NCBI GenBank assembly: GCA_963556195.1
Contig: OY744517.1
Span: 85,878,714 to 85,942,713 of the forward strand
Length of the DNA: 64,000 nucleotides
Source of the DNA: Sepiola atlantica
Taxonomy: Eukaryota > Mollusca > Cephalopoda > Sepiida > Sepiolidae
Direction of reading: 5' to 3'
Position numbers and translations under genes: made by a program. Shown here piece after piece: positions 1 to 11,837 of this stretch. The notes below the pieces were generated by a model, which had not been told where the DNA came from, searched no databases, and saw only the letters and a program-made list of their open reading frames with translations. The first letter of the stretch is position 1. Every line of letters begins with the position of its first letter.

Positions 1-90
1 CCTTCATTAAAAACTGAACTTGTGTCTAACTTTGCCCTCATGGGGAGGCAAGCGAGTTATGTTTTTGTAAGAAGAAATAAAAATGAATGA
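1..90 (+). repeat. 3' tail of a U2-type SINE relative
   Basis: The segment contains an 'acttgtgtctaactttgccc' block, then 'tcatggggagg' and A-rich sequence. The same tail, roughly TTGTGTC-AACTTTG-CCCTCGTGGGGAGG followed by TAAAT-like sequence, ends the elements at 6.85 kb, 38.8 kb and, inverted, 54.3 kb. The element is cut by the window edge, so its head is not visible. Confidence 0.5.
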
Positions 91-1969
91 AGATCAATTT
101 TCTATATTTTTTGTACTTAAATTGACATTTAGAAAAAGATTATTTAGGATGCTACTGTTTGATTGTACTGATAACTTGTGGTGTTACAGAGTGCGCACTG
201 AAAACCGATGTAATTAGTTTATTATAATCTTTGTTTAAAAAAATCAAATAATTATATCAAATGTGGCAGAAACGATGAACATAAAAAACTGAGGGATTGG
301 TTTGTTTCAATCATTCAAGAAATAGAACACATACAAGTCGATTTTAATATCTTTAATTTTTTTTTTTGTTATAAAAAATAAGTTCAGTAAGAATAATTTC
401 AATATTTTTTGTACAAGTCATTGGGAAAGAAGGTTTAATGTTACAAAATAGATAAATTAAAAAACTGATTTCTAATGTTGTGGTGGCTATGTTAAAAATG
501 ATCAATGAAAATGCTTGGAATATGATTTAGAAGTGGTGACTATGTAACAATTGTCTCTTGTAAAATTTGCATTCAGTATAAACATAAACAAACAAACTAA
601 TTTCGATTCATAGAATAGTTTTTTCCACATAAATATAATAATTTCATTAATTAAAACAAAACAAAAATGTACTTGCTACAAAATAAAATTACAAAAATTA
701 AAGTAAATAGACTCCTGGACAACGCTGGGTATGTAGAGCTAGTTTTATATTTTTTTAGAGTTTTCACTGGACTAGTTTCTGACAAAAGCTCAGAATATAA
801 TCTATCCTACAACTATTTCATCCATAGCTAGAGAATAGACTAGCAAGAATGTACTAAAGACATGATCAAGATTAGATAATAAGCTCAAAGATGCTTCAAA
901 TAAGATGCTGTGTCGTGACCAATACAAACTGCTTCAAATGTCTGTCTGTCATGGCAAATAAACATTTCTAAAAATTATTCTAATTTTAGAATGATAGTTT
1001 TAAGGGCATCTACATAGGGAACAATGATGAATGTAATGTTAGATGCAGAAGTATGTGGTTCTACTATAAACTTAAAATATTAAACATAATTGAAAAGGAT
1101 TATTTTATAAAAGAGGTTCATATGAAAATGCAAGCACCTTGAACTTGGAAAAAAATGATTCAAATGAGATAATTGGCAAGACAATGCATCTTGAATTAAC
1201 TGAAATTTGGAATGTGCAACCACCCAAATCTGAGGTTTACATGGTCAATGATCCTAACTAGAGCGCCATTGTGAGCATAAGCATCATAACTAACAAGGTA
1301 ATCTAAAAATTACAATATATTGAAATTAGTGCTGAGCATGGAAATGATATTCCAGAAAATATCAATTTAACTGGAAGAAGCTTGTAAGAAACTATTATGT
1401 GTATTCCAAGTTGTAGATTCTACTGCACGCAAGTATTGGTTGTATATTTATGGAACTGTTCAGGTCGATAATGTTTGATTTCTAAGTTTAAAAGTTGTGC
1501 TTATCCATTCTTAATGCAAATTATTCAATGATTAATTTTATCCCAGCTAGGAAATATTTCCTACATACTTATGTGTATTATAGTAAGAAATCAGAGATCA
1601 ACGTCATAAATCAGAGATCAACTTCATAGATCAGAGATCAACTTCATACCCAACTGTGAACGATAAAATCATATAAAGCAAAGCTTGTGAAAACTTACTT
1701 TTATGCTCTTCATGAGTTGTGACAAATAATGACTTTCTGGTTTTTAGCATGGCAATAAACAGGGAACCTAAATATTATACAGTCAACAAAGAAAAATACA
1801 TATTCATGAAGTGGAAGAACGACATGTCTTTGAATACATCCTATGGTTATTCTAAGTTTTCTTATCCATATTATCAACTATGAACTAGAATAGCTTAAGA
1901 ATAAAACATTTGCAAGATGATAGATTAACGAAATTGTGTAATTAATATAATAAACAGGGAATTATTCAG

Positions 1970-1970
<1 letters not shown>
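91..1970. other. AT-rich stretch, no gene seen
   Basis: No coding frame of note, no RNA gene and no clear transposon. The only structure is a 20-bp unit, tcagagatcaacttcata, repeated three times at 1589-1648. Confidence 0.6.

Positions 1971-2024
<54 letters not shown>
1971..2024. repeat. (TA)27 microsatellite
   Basis: Uninterrupted TA dinucleotide run. Confidence 0.98.
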
Positions 2025-2027
<3 letters not shown>

Positions 2028-2454
2028 AAATAAAATCAATCGGATTGTTTTATTTTTGTAATTGATATGTTCCTTCTTACGAAATCAATATTTCATTCTG
2101 AATAACCACTTTTTGTGGATTGTGGCACCATATTATTCAGGACAATAAAATGTAATTCGATTTAGTTACTTTAAAAGAATACTTATTCCGGCTAGAAAAA
2201 TCATAAGAATTAAAGCATTTTTCAATAATAACCTAAACAGCAGCAACAACTTACGAAATTAATAAAAGAAAATTCTACAACGTTCTATTTGTTTAAAAGA
2301 AATATTCAATAATCTATTTGTTAAAATGAATTGTAGATGACAATAACAATTAAATTATTTTATTTCGAACACCTAATTAAAATGTTGTTTAATGAAATAA
2401 TACAAGCACTTGTCGTTAAGTTCAATGTCAATCGGTACATGGACTGCTTACAAT

Positions 2455-2690
2455 AGTTCTCAGGGTAGGGGGAGAGTAAAAGAAAATTTTCGGGGAGATG
2501 GGGGTGGAGTGTAAACATTTTTGAGGAGGTGGGGGAAAAAAAATTTTTTTTTTCAACTTAAAATATTTCTCAGGGTAGGGGGAGAGTAAAAAAAAATGGG
2601 GGGGGGTAAAAAATTTGGGGGGGGGGATTTGTTTTTAGCTTAAAAAAATATTTCTTAGAGTAGGGAGAGAGTAAAAAATTTGTGGGGGTG
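2455..2690 (+). repeat. G-rich direct repeat, quadruplex-prone
   Basis: The motif cagggtagggggagagtaaa occurs at 2461 and 2571, with a diverged third copy at about 2655. Each is followed by runs of 5-10 G, with poly-A/T between. The plus strand has enough G-runs to form quadruplexes. This is a decayed tandem repeat of 85-110 bp. Confidence 0.7.
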
Positions 2691-3423
2691 CTTGTATTAT
2701 TTTTTATTTAACTCATTTATTACAAAAATAATTTTAATGTGTTTTTCGTTTAAACACAAAGAAATGCATTTACAACAATATACCCAAAAAATGATATTAC
2801 ATTAAATCTCACTACGGCAAGAAACGAATATTTACTTTTCAGCGACTTATACAATATCCGTCCTATTATCAATTCATTCATAAATGTGATAGAAAAGTAC
2901 AATTGAAAATAACATCTTTAAAGCAATGACATTTGTAAGCTATACTTGAAACAGTTGCTACATGTTAAAGTAATGATACGATTTCATTTTGCATACGAAA
3001 CAAAAATATATGCATATTTACTTTTTTAGCGACTGATACCATATTTGAAATTTAATAAATTATTTTTAATGTTAACTTATTCTTAAAACCGGTAAGCAGG
3101 CAATTAAAACTAAAATCTTGACAGTTGTATGATGCAGTTTCATTTTAGACAACACGAGAAGAAATGGATAAATTATTTGTTTTTACTTAAACTCATATTG
3201 CAAAAGCTTTCTTATTTCAACTATTTATGATTTTGCTTTCCGAAAAATTACGTTTCCTTTATTCACCAGGGCAAAGATGAATTGACAGTTTTTTTTCGTA
3301 AACTCATATTGCAAAGGCTGTTAAAAACATTGCCTTTTTTACTTAACCTCATTAAGATTTCCTCTTTCTTAAGTTTTTCAATTCTTTTTCCATGTACCTA
3401 AGCAAGACCTGATAGTTCTGATA

Positions 3424-3424
<1 letters not shown>
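2691..3424. other. AT-rich, nothing recognised
   Basis: No credible coding frame or named repeat. Confidence 0.5.

Positions 3425-3478
<54 letters not shown>
3425..3478. repeat. (TA)27 microsatellite
   Basis: TA run. It directly follows the 3' side of the minus-strand tRNA-like/hammerhead element. Confidence 0.98.
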
Positions 3479-3481
<3 letters not shown>

Positions 3482-3502
3482 ATAAATATTTGTTATTGTT
3501 TA

Positions 3503-3650
3503 ATATCTATGTACGTATACGTTTTGTTCTTTTTTAATCGGGACTCATCAGCATAGAGATATGACTATTGACTATCGGTCATGCGATTCGAAACCCCGTA
3601 GCACAAGTATTTTGCAACTCAAATCCGACGCCTTAACCACTCGGCCAATT
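3503..3650 (-). ncRNA. tRNA-like Pol III head plus degenerate hammerhead ribozyme (retrozyme/SINE-like)
   Basis: Read on the minus strand, 3648-3625 is a tRNA-Ser/Leu-like 5' end with an A box (TTGGCCGAGTGGTTAAGG). A B-box-like GGTTTCGAATC follows at 3595-3585. Just downstream is a hammerhead-like core: CTGATGA at 3551-3545, flanked by stem I strands TCTATG and CATAGA, and a palindromic stem III ACGTATACGT at 3521-3512. The second half of stem II and the GAAA box appear as AGAAC and AAAAC where GGGAC and GAAAC would be expected; all three differences are G-to-A. The copy should therefore be inactive. Small animal retrozymes and the schistosome Sm-alpha SINE have this tRNA-promoter-plus-hammerhead plan. 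That is known for those families; its assignment here is inference. Confidence 0.5.
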
Positions 3651-3813
3651 TTAAATAGCGAATAAACCGTGATAATTTTAACACTTTATCGGCGGGCTTA
3701 ACGTCCAGAGCGTCCTACTTCTTTTAAGGGAAGGAACGATGCATTATGAAGCTAGTGACGCCAAGCTGTGTTAATACTACACTTACAGTGCTCTACATTT
3801 TCGAGGAGCGACA

Positions 3814-3817
<4 letters not shown>

Positions 3818-3906
<89 letters not shown>

Positions 3907-3939
3907 CAGAGAGAGACAGACAGAGAGAGAGAGAGAGAG
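3818..3939. repeat. (TA)n followed by (GA)n compound microsatellite
   Basis: TA runs to about 3885, then GA/GACA to 3939. The open frames across it (YIYIYI, ERERER) are repeat artefacts. Confidence 0.97.
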
Positions 3940-4051
3940 ATGTGGGAAAATATATATTTGTGCATATACGTTTTATTTTTTTATCGACCAACTTTTCAGG
4001 GTAGAAGCTCGATAACTATACACATAAAACAACAGAGCATATATAAATAAC

Positions 4052-4226
4052 AAATATTATGCTACATTCCAGTGACCAAGATTTTATTCAACTTACTGAT
4101 AATCTTTGCAAAACAAAAACTTCTTCTGTGACCGAAACGGTCGGTAAATGTACCAAAGCTTTTGTTTTGAAAAAATGATCAGTAAGGTGCATAACATCTT
4201 GATCACTGGAATGTAGTATAATATTA
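4052..4226. repeat. 175-bp imperfect palindrome (fold-back repeat)
   Basis: The left arm starts tattatgctacattccagtg. The right arm ends with its complement, cactggaatgtagtataata. In between, cttactgat pairs with atcagtaag and caaaacaaaa with ttgttttg. The axis lies near 4135 in gaccgaaacggtc. It has no coding potential and looks like a MITE or hairpin repeat. Confidence 0.75.
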
Positions 4227-4275
4227 TATACTAGCAGGACCCGTGGTCCGGCGTTGCCCGGGAGAAATATAAAAG
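4227..4275 (+). repeat. Copy of the 'ACTAGC-ACCC-GGCGTTGCCCGGG' repeat edge
   Basis: The core ccggcgttgcccggg is followed by agaaatataaaagaatga. Diverged copies of this edge lie at 10.94 kb, 21.26 kb and 25.72 kb, and inverted at 31.5 kb and 35.44 kb. It is a widespread edge of an invertebrate retroelement whose family I cannot name. Confidence 0.55.
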
Positions 4276-5047
4276 AATGATTTAACTTTTGCAAACAACT
4301 GACAGAATACTATACTTAATCTTTTCTCGGTAGTTCTGCAGTTTACAGATCATGCTGAAATAATAACGCTATTATTTACAAACACATTCTTAACTGGGGG
4401 GGGGGGGCTTTGTTAACTATTCTTTACTATTTTTCACTTTAATATAACAATTAAATAAACAGAAGATACCGTAGAAATAGAATGTAACTTGAAAATCCTA
4501 TCCCAAAATAGGTATGAATGGATAGGACAGATAGATAGATAGATAGATAGATACACATTTTCTTGGAGCCTCTGCATACATACTGACATCAATAAAAAGG
4601 AAATAATCTTATATTTCCCTTATACCTAGTGATATTTACCCAGCGTTGGCCGCGTGAAGATAGATTTCTGAATGGAAGACTTGTTAGAAAGAAATTATCT
4701 AAAATATGCCAATGTTTATAATTATTGTCTTGAAAGTTGCATTCAAAAATGTAGCCGAATGAAAAGAAAAGCAATTTTATTTGATGCACCAAAACAAAAG
4801 CAAATTTTAAAAGATTTCAAATAAAATATTATTGATTATCAGTTCTGAATATCATCCCCTGTGTAAACGACCTTTTAGGAGCGAAAAATATTGACTGTAA
4901 GCGTAACGCTACAGTTGGCTACACAGTGGTAGTGATTAGTGCCCGTAAACATAACAGTATCATTGGGTACACAGTTATTACGCTATGACAATCAGTTCTA
5001 TTAGCACGAAGATGTTTTAATTAATAAAAAAGAGATGACACAAACAT

Positions 5048-5740
5048 CTACCTGAGAGTTCAACATTCAAAATACTCGGCCTAACCTTCACAGGTAACAT
5101 GAATTGAAACAAATATATTGAAGACATTGACAAGGCTGCTGCAAAAAAGGTGGGCTCCTTCTACCGTGCTCGTAAACTCCTCACACCTGACATTATCCTA
5201 TATCTCTACAAAGCCACCATCCACCCATGTATGGAGTATTGTTGTCAAATCTGGGCTGGTGCATCATCCACAGGTCTCTCCGTTTTAGACAAGGTCCAGA
5301 AAAGAGTCGCCAACTTAATATGCCCCTCACTATCCACCAAGCTCCAGTCCTTGTCTCATCACCGCAATGTTGCATCCCTGTGCTTGTTTTAAAAATACAT
5401 CAATGGATTGTGTTCCAATGAACTAGCTGCTCTAGTGCCTACTCGACTCAAATACACTAGAACAACCTGAACACCAGCTAGGTCCCCTTCATTCACTGCG
5501 GAGGTCCCCAGATGCCAGACAGCTTTGTACGCCAATAGCTTCTTCGTGCTGGAAATCCCTCCCTGCTCCCTGTTTTCCGACTGTACTGACATGCAGAGGC
5601 AAAAACTAATGTAAGCAGACATCTCGCTGCACAGCTCCCAACTTAGGATGACACCCAAAACCTACTCCCTAATTTTCAGTAGCCCCTTATGTCTACAGTG
5701 GCGACCTGCCTTGTTTGGGGTGAAATATCTTTAAAAAAAG
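5048..5740 (+). pseudogene. 5'-truncated LINE ORF2 (reverse transcriptase C-terminus) and 3' UTR, copy A
   Basis: The fragment encodes the tail of a Jockey/CR1-type non-LTR reverse transcriptase. Visible blocks are KVGSFYRARKLLTPDIILYLYKA, ATIHPCMEYCCQIWAGASS, VLDKVQKRVANLICPSLSTK, and LSHHRNVASLCLF followed by an in-frame stop. After the reading frame breaks it continues with diverged matches to the two sister copies at 58.0 kb and 61.3 kb. It ends in the shared 3' end CTTGTTTGGGGTGAAATAT plus poly-A. It lacks the endonuclease and the catalytic YADD box, and is non-autonomous and dead. The copy has an internal stop and an NHLTAQL-like C-terminus in a shifted frame. Confidence 0.85.
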
Positions 5741-6745
5741 GTAATTTTATAACTAACTAACAGGAGAATTGAAGAACCTAAGAAACGTATGCTCCCATCT
5801 CTGAACTCTATATAAGTAATTTTACTCAATTTTTTAATTAGCTATAACTATTAATTGTAGTAACAATTTTATTAATAATAATGAACATTAAAACCTTTAC
5901 ATTATTTCATAACTATGAAAATGCATGATCGCCGCAACATACTTAGAGTAAGGCAAGAATTCTATTTTTGTGTGCCTATACACAAACATTGTGAGGGAGG
6001 TAATATTGGATATGAATTTTAAAAAATACATGTCATTCATTAATCCTAACACACACACTAAGTCCAGGTGGCAATAAGAAAAATAGAGAAATGGTGCGGG
6101 CGCAGTGGACGTAACGGAACTGTGAGAAGTCAATTTCGCCCCCTAATTAGTCTGGTCGGTCCTTTCAGCACTGTCTCACGGATGAGATAACATCAGACGA
6201 CAGGCATTAAAATTCGAATGTAGGTGATAATGCTAACCTTTACCCCAAATGCTATGATGAATTCTAAGTAACATGAAAGCACTGTTTTAGTTATATTATC
6301 TTTTACTTTCATAGATGATAAAAAGGCATTTTGCATTTTATAGTTGCTCGGGAGTAATATAAAAGAATTAATTAAACAGCCGACAGAACGCAAATAAGTC
6401 ACATCTGGAATAAAAATAGAAATTGCCCCAGTGTCCTAAAGATGTCTACTATATTTGTGTGTTCGAGTTTTAATTTGTGCATTTTGTATTACCATAACCG
6501 TAAACTAAGCATAACGTATTAATTAGTTCGGCCAAAGTCGGTTATCTCACAGTGCCGATTCAAATTCTATACAAACACTGGTTATTTTGTTTTGATCTGT
6601 TTTTTTTTCTGGTTCAAAAAATGTAGAAGCGCGTGTTTTCTTGAGTTTTGTTCGATAAGCACACATTTTGGGCCACTTTATTGTGAAGAAAATGTAAATG
6701 AAAATGTATTTCTGCCTAATCTGAAAGAAATGGGTTTTTTTAAAG
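5741..6745. other. AT-rich, nothing firmly recognised
   Basis: It contains a weak decayed copy of the 'GTTGCCCGGG' repeat flank at about 6341-6380 (tagttgctcgggagtaatat). No coding frame stands out. Confidence 0.45.
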
Positions 6746-6749
6746 TTAT

Positions 6750-6910
6750 TGTGGTCGAAGCTTCATCTATTCTGTCCATCTAGACTGATGCAATTTTCAT
6801 GTCTGTGTAAATCCGGTGACCGTACTTATTGAACTGGATATTCCCCACATTTGTAACCGACTATGTGTTTAACTTTGCCCTCGTGGGGAAGAAAGTAAAT
6901 AGTAAAAAAT
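6750..6910 (+). repeat. Diverged U2-type SINE 3' half
   Basis: The sequence ends ctatgtgtttaactttgccc, then tcgtggggaagaaagtaaat, which matches the tails at the window start, 38.8 kb and 54.3 kb. A segment resembling the 38.8-kb body (actggatattcc) lies just before it. No U2 head is recognisable. Confidence 0.5.
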
Positions 6911-6987
6911 AAACTGTAAAAAAAACAACAAAATGCACAACATTTGTTTTTTTTTTACACTTTCTTGCCCTCCTTGTTCGTACACAG

Positions 6988-7044
6988 TGTTAAGGAAGGA
7001 TTATTATCCATGTCTCAGGAACCTCTTATCTTGCTTTGTGGCAG
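6988..7044 (+). other. Possible 57-nt internal exon (low confidence)
   Basis: A pyrimidine-rich tract, tttcttgccctccttgttcg, leads into an acceptor-like tacacag. The segment is open in one frame (VKEGLLSMSQEPLILLCG) and ends at a strong donor-like gcag|gtaagaaaa. It takes one nucleotide before the first codon and leaves two at the end. No neighbouring exon could be linked to it, and chance occurrence is plausible. Confidence 0.2.
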
Positions 7045-7176
7045 GTAAGAAAATTAATAATCCAGTTTTATCAGGTTCTTTCTCGACAATCTTATCATAT
7101 AAACAAAAATAACATAAAAAATAGGAACATGTCTTTACGGGGGTTTTCTCTTAAATGTAAATTATTTACGATACGT

Positions 7177-7491
7177 GAAAAACATTAAAGCAGTAATTTT
7201 TTATGATATGTTAAGATCGATCAGTGTTGTAAAACATTAAAACAGTAATATTTTATGATATGCTAAGATCGATCAGGGGTGTAAAACATTAAAACAGTAA
7301 TTTTTTATAATATGCTAAGATCGATCAGGGTTGTAAAACATTAAAACAGTAATATTTTATGATATGCTAAGATCGATCAGGGTTGTAAAACATTAAAACA
7401 GTAATTTTTTATGATATGCTAAGATCGATCAGGGTTGTAAAACATTAAAACAGTAATTTTTAATGATATGCTAAGATCGATCAGGGTTGTA
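7177..7491. repeat. 52-bp tandem array, six copies
   Basis: The unit runs from tgctaagatcgatcaggg through ttgtaaaacattaaaacag to a T-rich gap. Starts fall at 7208, 7260, 7312, 7364, 7416 and 7468. Copies differ by single bases. Each contains the palindrome GATCGATC. Confidence 0.95.
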
Positions 7492-8762
7492 AAAAGGAAA
7501 AAAATACTTATCTGTTGAATGTCTAATAAATCGTTCGTTTATCAAAGTATTGTTGTGGTGTAAATCATTTATGTACGGTTTCAGCATCCTAAATGCGAAA
7601 TGAAATTGTTTGTTTTGGCGATGAATATGATTCGAATGCACATAATATATAAGTGAAGTGTGTATTAAATGTTAATAATAAAATAATTTATTGGAGAAAG
7701 TTTTTAAGGAATGTCTATAAATGACTAACCTCGGGCAAAGCACGACTCAAATAGGATGAAATGTGTCTCATGCATATATAAGCTGATAACTGATTGGCTG
7801 TTTTACACATTCTTAATCGGTGAAAGTTGATTGCATTTCCTCCTGAATTAATTGCAAAGCGGTGTGTGAGGAGTGTAAGAGTTAATGATTCATAGAGAAA
7901 TTAGCGTGCTACCCTCTCTTTGGAGCATGCAGTTAGGAGAGTTAGTCTTATGGAATAAATAATAAGAATTAATTTTATATGTTAGAAATATGTGTAAGTT
8001 GCTAGAAACATGGTCATGCTTACAAGTGGACTTAAATGTGTAAGTGTGTTTGTTGTTGAAAAGATCGGTTGTAACAAGGATAGGTTGTCTTAGTATAATG
8101 GAGTCGGGTCAACACAAGATGACCTCCCGCTGGCTGGCTTCTATGAGCGATACTGAGCATGACTGTGTCAAGTAATGGAGTCCTGATGTGACTGCTGCCT
8201 TCTGTTCGGCTCAGCGACTTAAAAGCAGCATGTGTACATAGTTGTAGACAAGACATAGGGACAGAAAATGGCCATAGATTTAGAAAACTTTTCTTTTAAA
8301 TTCTATTTTCGACACAGTGAGTGCAGTACAGGAGTATTCAGCATACAATTTTGTGGCAACGCGCATGACGATGTTCTCCAAATCTCGTGTGGTCATGTTG
8401 ATTAGAGAACGAATCACAGTGTACACAATTTTATTTTGACCAGTTTGTTACCACAGAAATAAGAGACTTGAACGGCATTCACCATAATAACAACAGATAC
8501 AGGACCCGTCGGGAATCACCGAACAAAATGAAATCTAAAACTTGTAACACCAATACCATTTATATAAAAGAAACAATGTGAGCACAGGGATGAACAATAC
8601 ACAAGCGGTAGTCTACATATGAAAACCTTTAAGTTTTTACTGCAATAAGTGTTGTATATACATAGCCTTTTTCGAAGTAGACGTTTCACCTTTCATGAAC
8701 TTCAGGGTTGACTCAGGTCATTTGCATAGGGTTGACCTAGGTCATGTTTATATAGCCTATCA
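7492..8762. other. No gene recognised
   Basis: AT-rich DNA. A segment of more even composition at 8090-8260 (cctcccgctggctggcttct and onward) has a 74-residue minus-strand frame with no recognisable domain. Confidence 0.4.
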
Positions 8763-8945
8763 CCAGGGCTTTACGCGCTCCACTACTTTTGGAGCTGCTT
8801 CCGCTCCTTCTCCAACGTCCAAAATTGGAGCTGGTTCCTTTCACGCTCCTCATTTTTAAAAGAAGCTGCTCCAGCTCCAACTCCTATAAAAAAGGAACGG
8901 CTCTTTTTCAGCGCTCCATAATGAAAATGTACCGTCTTTCATAAA
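8763..8945. mobile_element. hAT-like or SINE-like fragment rich in 'GGAGCTGCTCCAGCTCC'
   Basis: It starts cagggctttacgcgctccac, which resembles hAT-type termini. It then repeats inverted ggagct/agctcc motifs through gctgctccagctccaactcc and agcgctcc. I could not find the matching opposite terminus. The assignment is a guess from the end motif. Confidence 0.3.
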
Positions 8946-9727
8946 CGTTTTATTCTGCCAATGAGTGGTCGAAGGATAGCGGTGGGCGTCAAATAATCTC
9001 ATCAATATGGGTCGGGATGTCACTTTAAGTGTAAGACCGTAGGATAATATTTGACAAAATCTCGCTAATATTTTTAGATGTGCTAAGGGTTATAGGAGAA
9101 CATGTCGGACGAAGTATAGGATTATATGTAAATGTTTCTTTCTTGAGGTATTGAATAGAAATAGAAAAATCCCTGAAGTATTTTAAAACAATTTTAATTT
9201 TCATTACATAAACAACCTATTTTTTTCAGGAAAGGAAAATTTGACTAGATATTTTTTCTATTTATTTTGGAAGGGAATTTAGATTTGTTTTAAGTAAATA
9301 AAGTTTTACTTTTAAGCATTATTAGTGATTATTTTCTTTTTAAAGAAAACATTTCTCTGAGAAAGAAGAGACAGCCAGGGCAACATCAATCGTCGTGCTG
9401 TTGTTTAATATTTGTTTGTTTTACGAACATAACTATATTGTATAATGTATATTATTAGGTGATAGGCTAGGAAATATTATAGACTATTTCTACATATCAA
9501 GTTTGGTTGGAATCTACTCAGTAAGACAAACTAACAGACACTACATTTTATTTATTAGAAGCCATCATTTTAAAAATTAAATAGAAAATCTTTTAATATT
9601 TAAAACAAAACATATTTCAGTCTTCCTAACAATTCCAGTCATGATAAACCATAGCAACATCATTTTAAGCTGTTAAGTTAATAGATACCCATTGTTGAGT
9701 TATTCCCCTTGTACAATTGGCATTTTA
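8946..9727. other. AT-rich, nothing recognised
   Basis: No coding frame, RNA gene or repeat edge that I could support. Confidence 0.5.
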
Positions 9728-9876
9728 AACATCTTTATAAAAGAATAAGAGTTATTTCGCCTTGGAATAAATAGTAGGTGATTTTTCTTTTTGGGTGATT
9801 AATTAACAATGTTCTCATATGACCGACTGTTAGACCGGAAAAATATTTTAAAATAAAATTGTAGCAATATACGTTA
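9728..9876 (+). repeat. 149-bp direct repeat, copy 1
   Basis: It is nearly identical to 11220-11369, including aataagagttatttcgcctt and catatgaccgactgttagac. The two copies lie 1.49 kb apart in the same orientation, which suggests a recent local duplication or a young interspersed repeat. Confidence 0.9.
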
Positions 9877-10007
9877 AAGAGAGTAAGTGATAAGTAGTGT
9901 TGTAAGAGTAATTTGAAGATATAGATACAAGATATATGCTACACTGTTGAAAGCAGATAAAACCAAAATGTATTTTTTTGTTAGTGTTTTCGTTTACTTT
10001 TTAAACT

Positions 10008-10072
10008 AATGAGTCACCCTTATCAAGGCTAAAAACCACTCAAGGGTAAGGGTTATATGCAGATATGATGTC
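10008..10072 (+). repeat. Short dispersed repeat, copy 1 of 3
   Basis: The block gagtcacccttatcaaggct, then aaaaccactc and aagggtaagggtt, recurs diverged at 33.36 kb (cactacttatcacggctgaa) and 41.27 kb (cagtcaccacttatcaaggt). Family unknown. Confidence 0.5.
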
Positions 10073-10937
10073 GCTATTCCTATATTATGAATTTAATACA
10101 AGGGGTTAAACTTTAAAAATAGTAAAGTAAATTTAATCCAAATGTGATCAGTTAAAAACGCATGTGAACGGTGTGTTTAATTCTACTTAGACATGCGTTG
10201 TCTGTGATAGATTTATTTAAACAAAGAACACGATTTCAATAAACTACAAACAAGTTCAATAATGGCAAGCCGACTATTGATTTTCCTTTTTTAAAAGGAA
10301 AACATTAATTCTTTAAATTTCTTGGATATTTTCTTAATTAAGTTCTGTAACAACTTAGAATTTCAAGAATATAAAAAATTTAACCAATAAAAATGAGTGC
10401 TAAAATGCATATTCAACTCATGAAAAAAACATCATAATAACCAGTTTTTCTTTTTACTGAAGAACATTAAGAATATGAAGTTACCATTATCATGATGGAA
10501 AATATAATTACATTGGAAATACTTTCATAAAATAAATAAATCCTATCAGTTTCATATAAAGTTCGAAAAGAAAACCTCATAATTCACATGAAGAAAAAGT
10601 AAAGAAACACTATTCATTTAAATATCACATTATTAATCGATATATTTTCGGTACCACAAATTCAGCCAGTGAAGTAATTGATGATAAGCCCGACCATCTT
10701 CGAATCCACATCGCCTAAAACCACACCTAAAGTCATTACAGACTTAATTAACGCACATATATTAACGGTAAAACCATATCAGATACTAGTATACACATAA
10801 TCTATTTGTGGTAAAGTTTATGTTCGTTAAACACAATGATAACGCAAAAGAGCCATAAACACGGACATTAATGTAAATTACTTATTTAAGCTTTTCATTA
10901 AAAAACACAAACGCTTTAAATTCTTAAAAATCTCAAT
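10073..10937. other. AT-rich, nothing recognised
   Basis: No supported feature. Confidence 0.5.
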
Positions 10938-10985
10938 ATACTAGCAGTCCCGACCTGGCGCTGCCCGGAAGTATTTATAGCTTAA
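10938..10985 (+). repeat. 'TACTAGC-GGCG-TGCCCGG' repeat edge, copy 2
   Basis: The sequence tactagcagtcccgacctgg, then cgctgcccgg, matches the core at 4.25 kb. Confidence 0.5.
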
Positions 10986-11219
10986 TATTTTTTAGGCATT
11001 GATCATGAAAAATGAGTAAACAGAAGATTATTATTAATTTTAAATATTTGCAAAGATGGAAGTTGGATCGCATAATTACCTTCAAATTTGTTCTTTATAA
11101 CTTTATAACTTCATAGTTACTTACAAACAAACCTTTTCTTTTGTTTATAAAGAAAAAAATAATGAGAAAACTTAATCGTAAGTAAATCTGGGACGCTAAA
11201 TAAAAGCAAATAAGAGACA

Positions 11220-11369
11220 CAACATCTTTATAAAAGAATAAGAGTTATTTCGCCTTGGAATAAATAGTAGGTGATTTTTCTTTTTGGGTGATTAATTAAC
11301 AATGTTCTCATATGACCGACTGTTAGACCGGAAAAAATATTTTAAAATAAATGGTAGCAATATAGGTTA
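11220..11369 (+). repeat. 149-bp direct repeat, copy 2
   Basis: See copy 1 at 9728. It is followed at once by a second dispersed repeat at 11376-11480, whereas copy 1 is not. The two blocks are therefore separate units or copy 1 is 3' truncated. Confidence 0.9.
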
Positions 11370-11375
11370 TTATAT

Positions 11376-11480
11376 TGCTAACATCATGATACAACAATAA
11401 CAAAGAACAAAATGGCTAGTCAGAATCAAAATTTGATTTGTCAGCTTAAATACTATTTAGGTCTAACTTTTAAAATCCGG
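11376..11480 (+). repeat. Dispersed repeat shared with 52.54 kb, copy 1
   Basis: The block atggctagtcagaatcaaaa, then ttaaatactatttaggtc and taacttttaaaatc, recurs at 52541-52640 with about a dozen changes. Confidence 0.8.
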
Positions 11481-11623
11481 TCGACTTTAATTTATATATT
11501 AAGTCACCCATTTTTGCTAAAATAATACTTAAATATATTAAATAGATACTGGCTAAAACTGTGTTGAAATATTAATTACTTTATATTCATAGTAGCCACA
11601 GCGTAATAATTTTTAAAAATTTA

Positions 11624-11626
<3 letters not shown>

Positions 11627-11695
<69 letters not shown>
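11627..11695. repeat. (TA)34 microsatellite
   Basis: TA run. Confidence 0.98.
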
Positions 11696-11697
<2 letters not shown>

Positions 11698-11837
11698 CTA
11701 ATATTTTTAAATATGTCTATATTAATTTTTAAATTTATGTTTCCTTAGATAGAAAAAATAATTTTCCGAATATAAATATACTGATTTTGATTAACTCAAT
11801 GTTAGCTTCCCATTTTTGAAGTAATTATTAAAATAAA

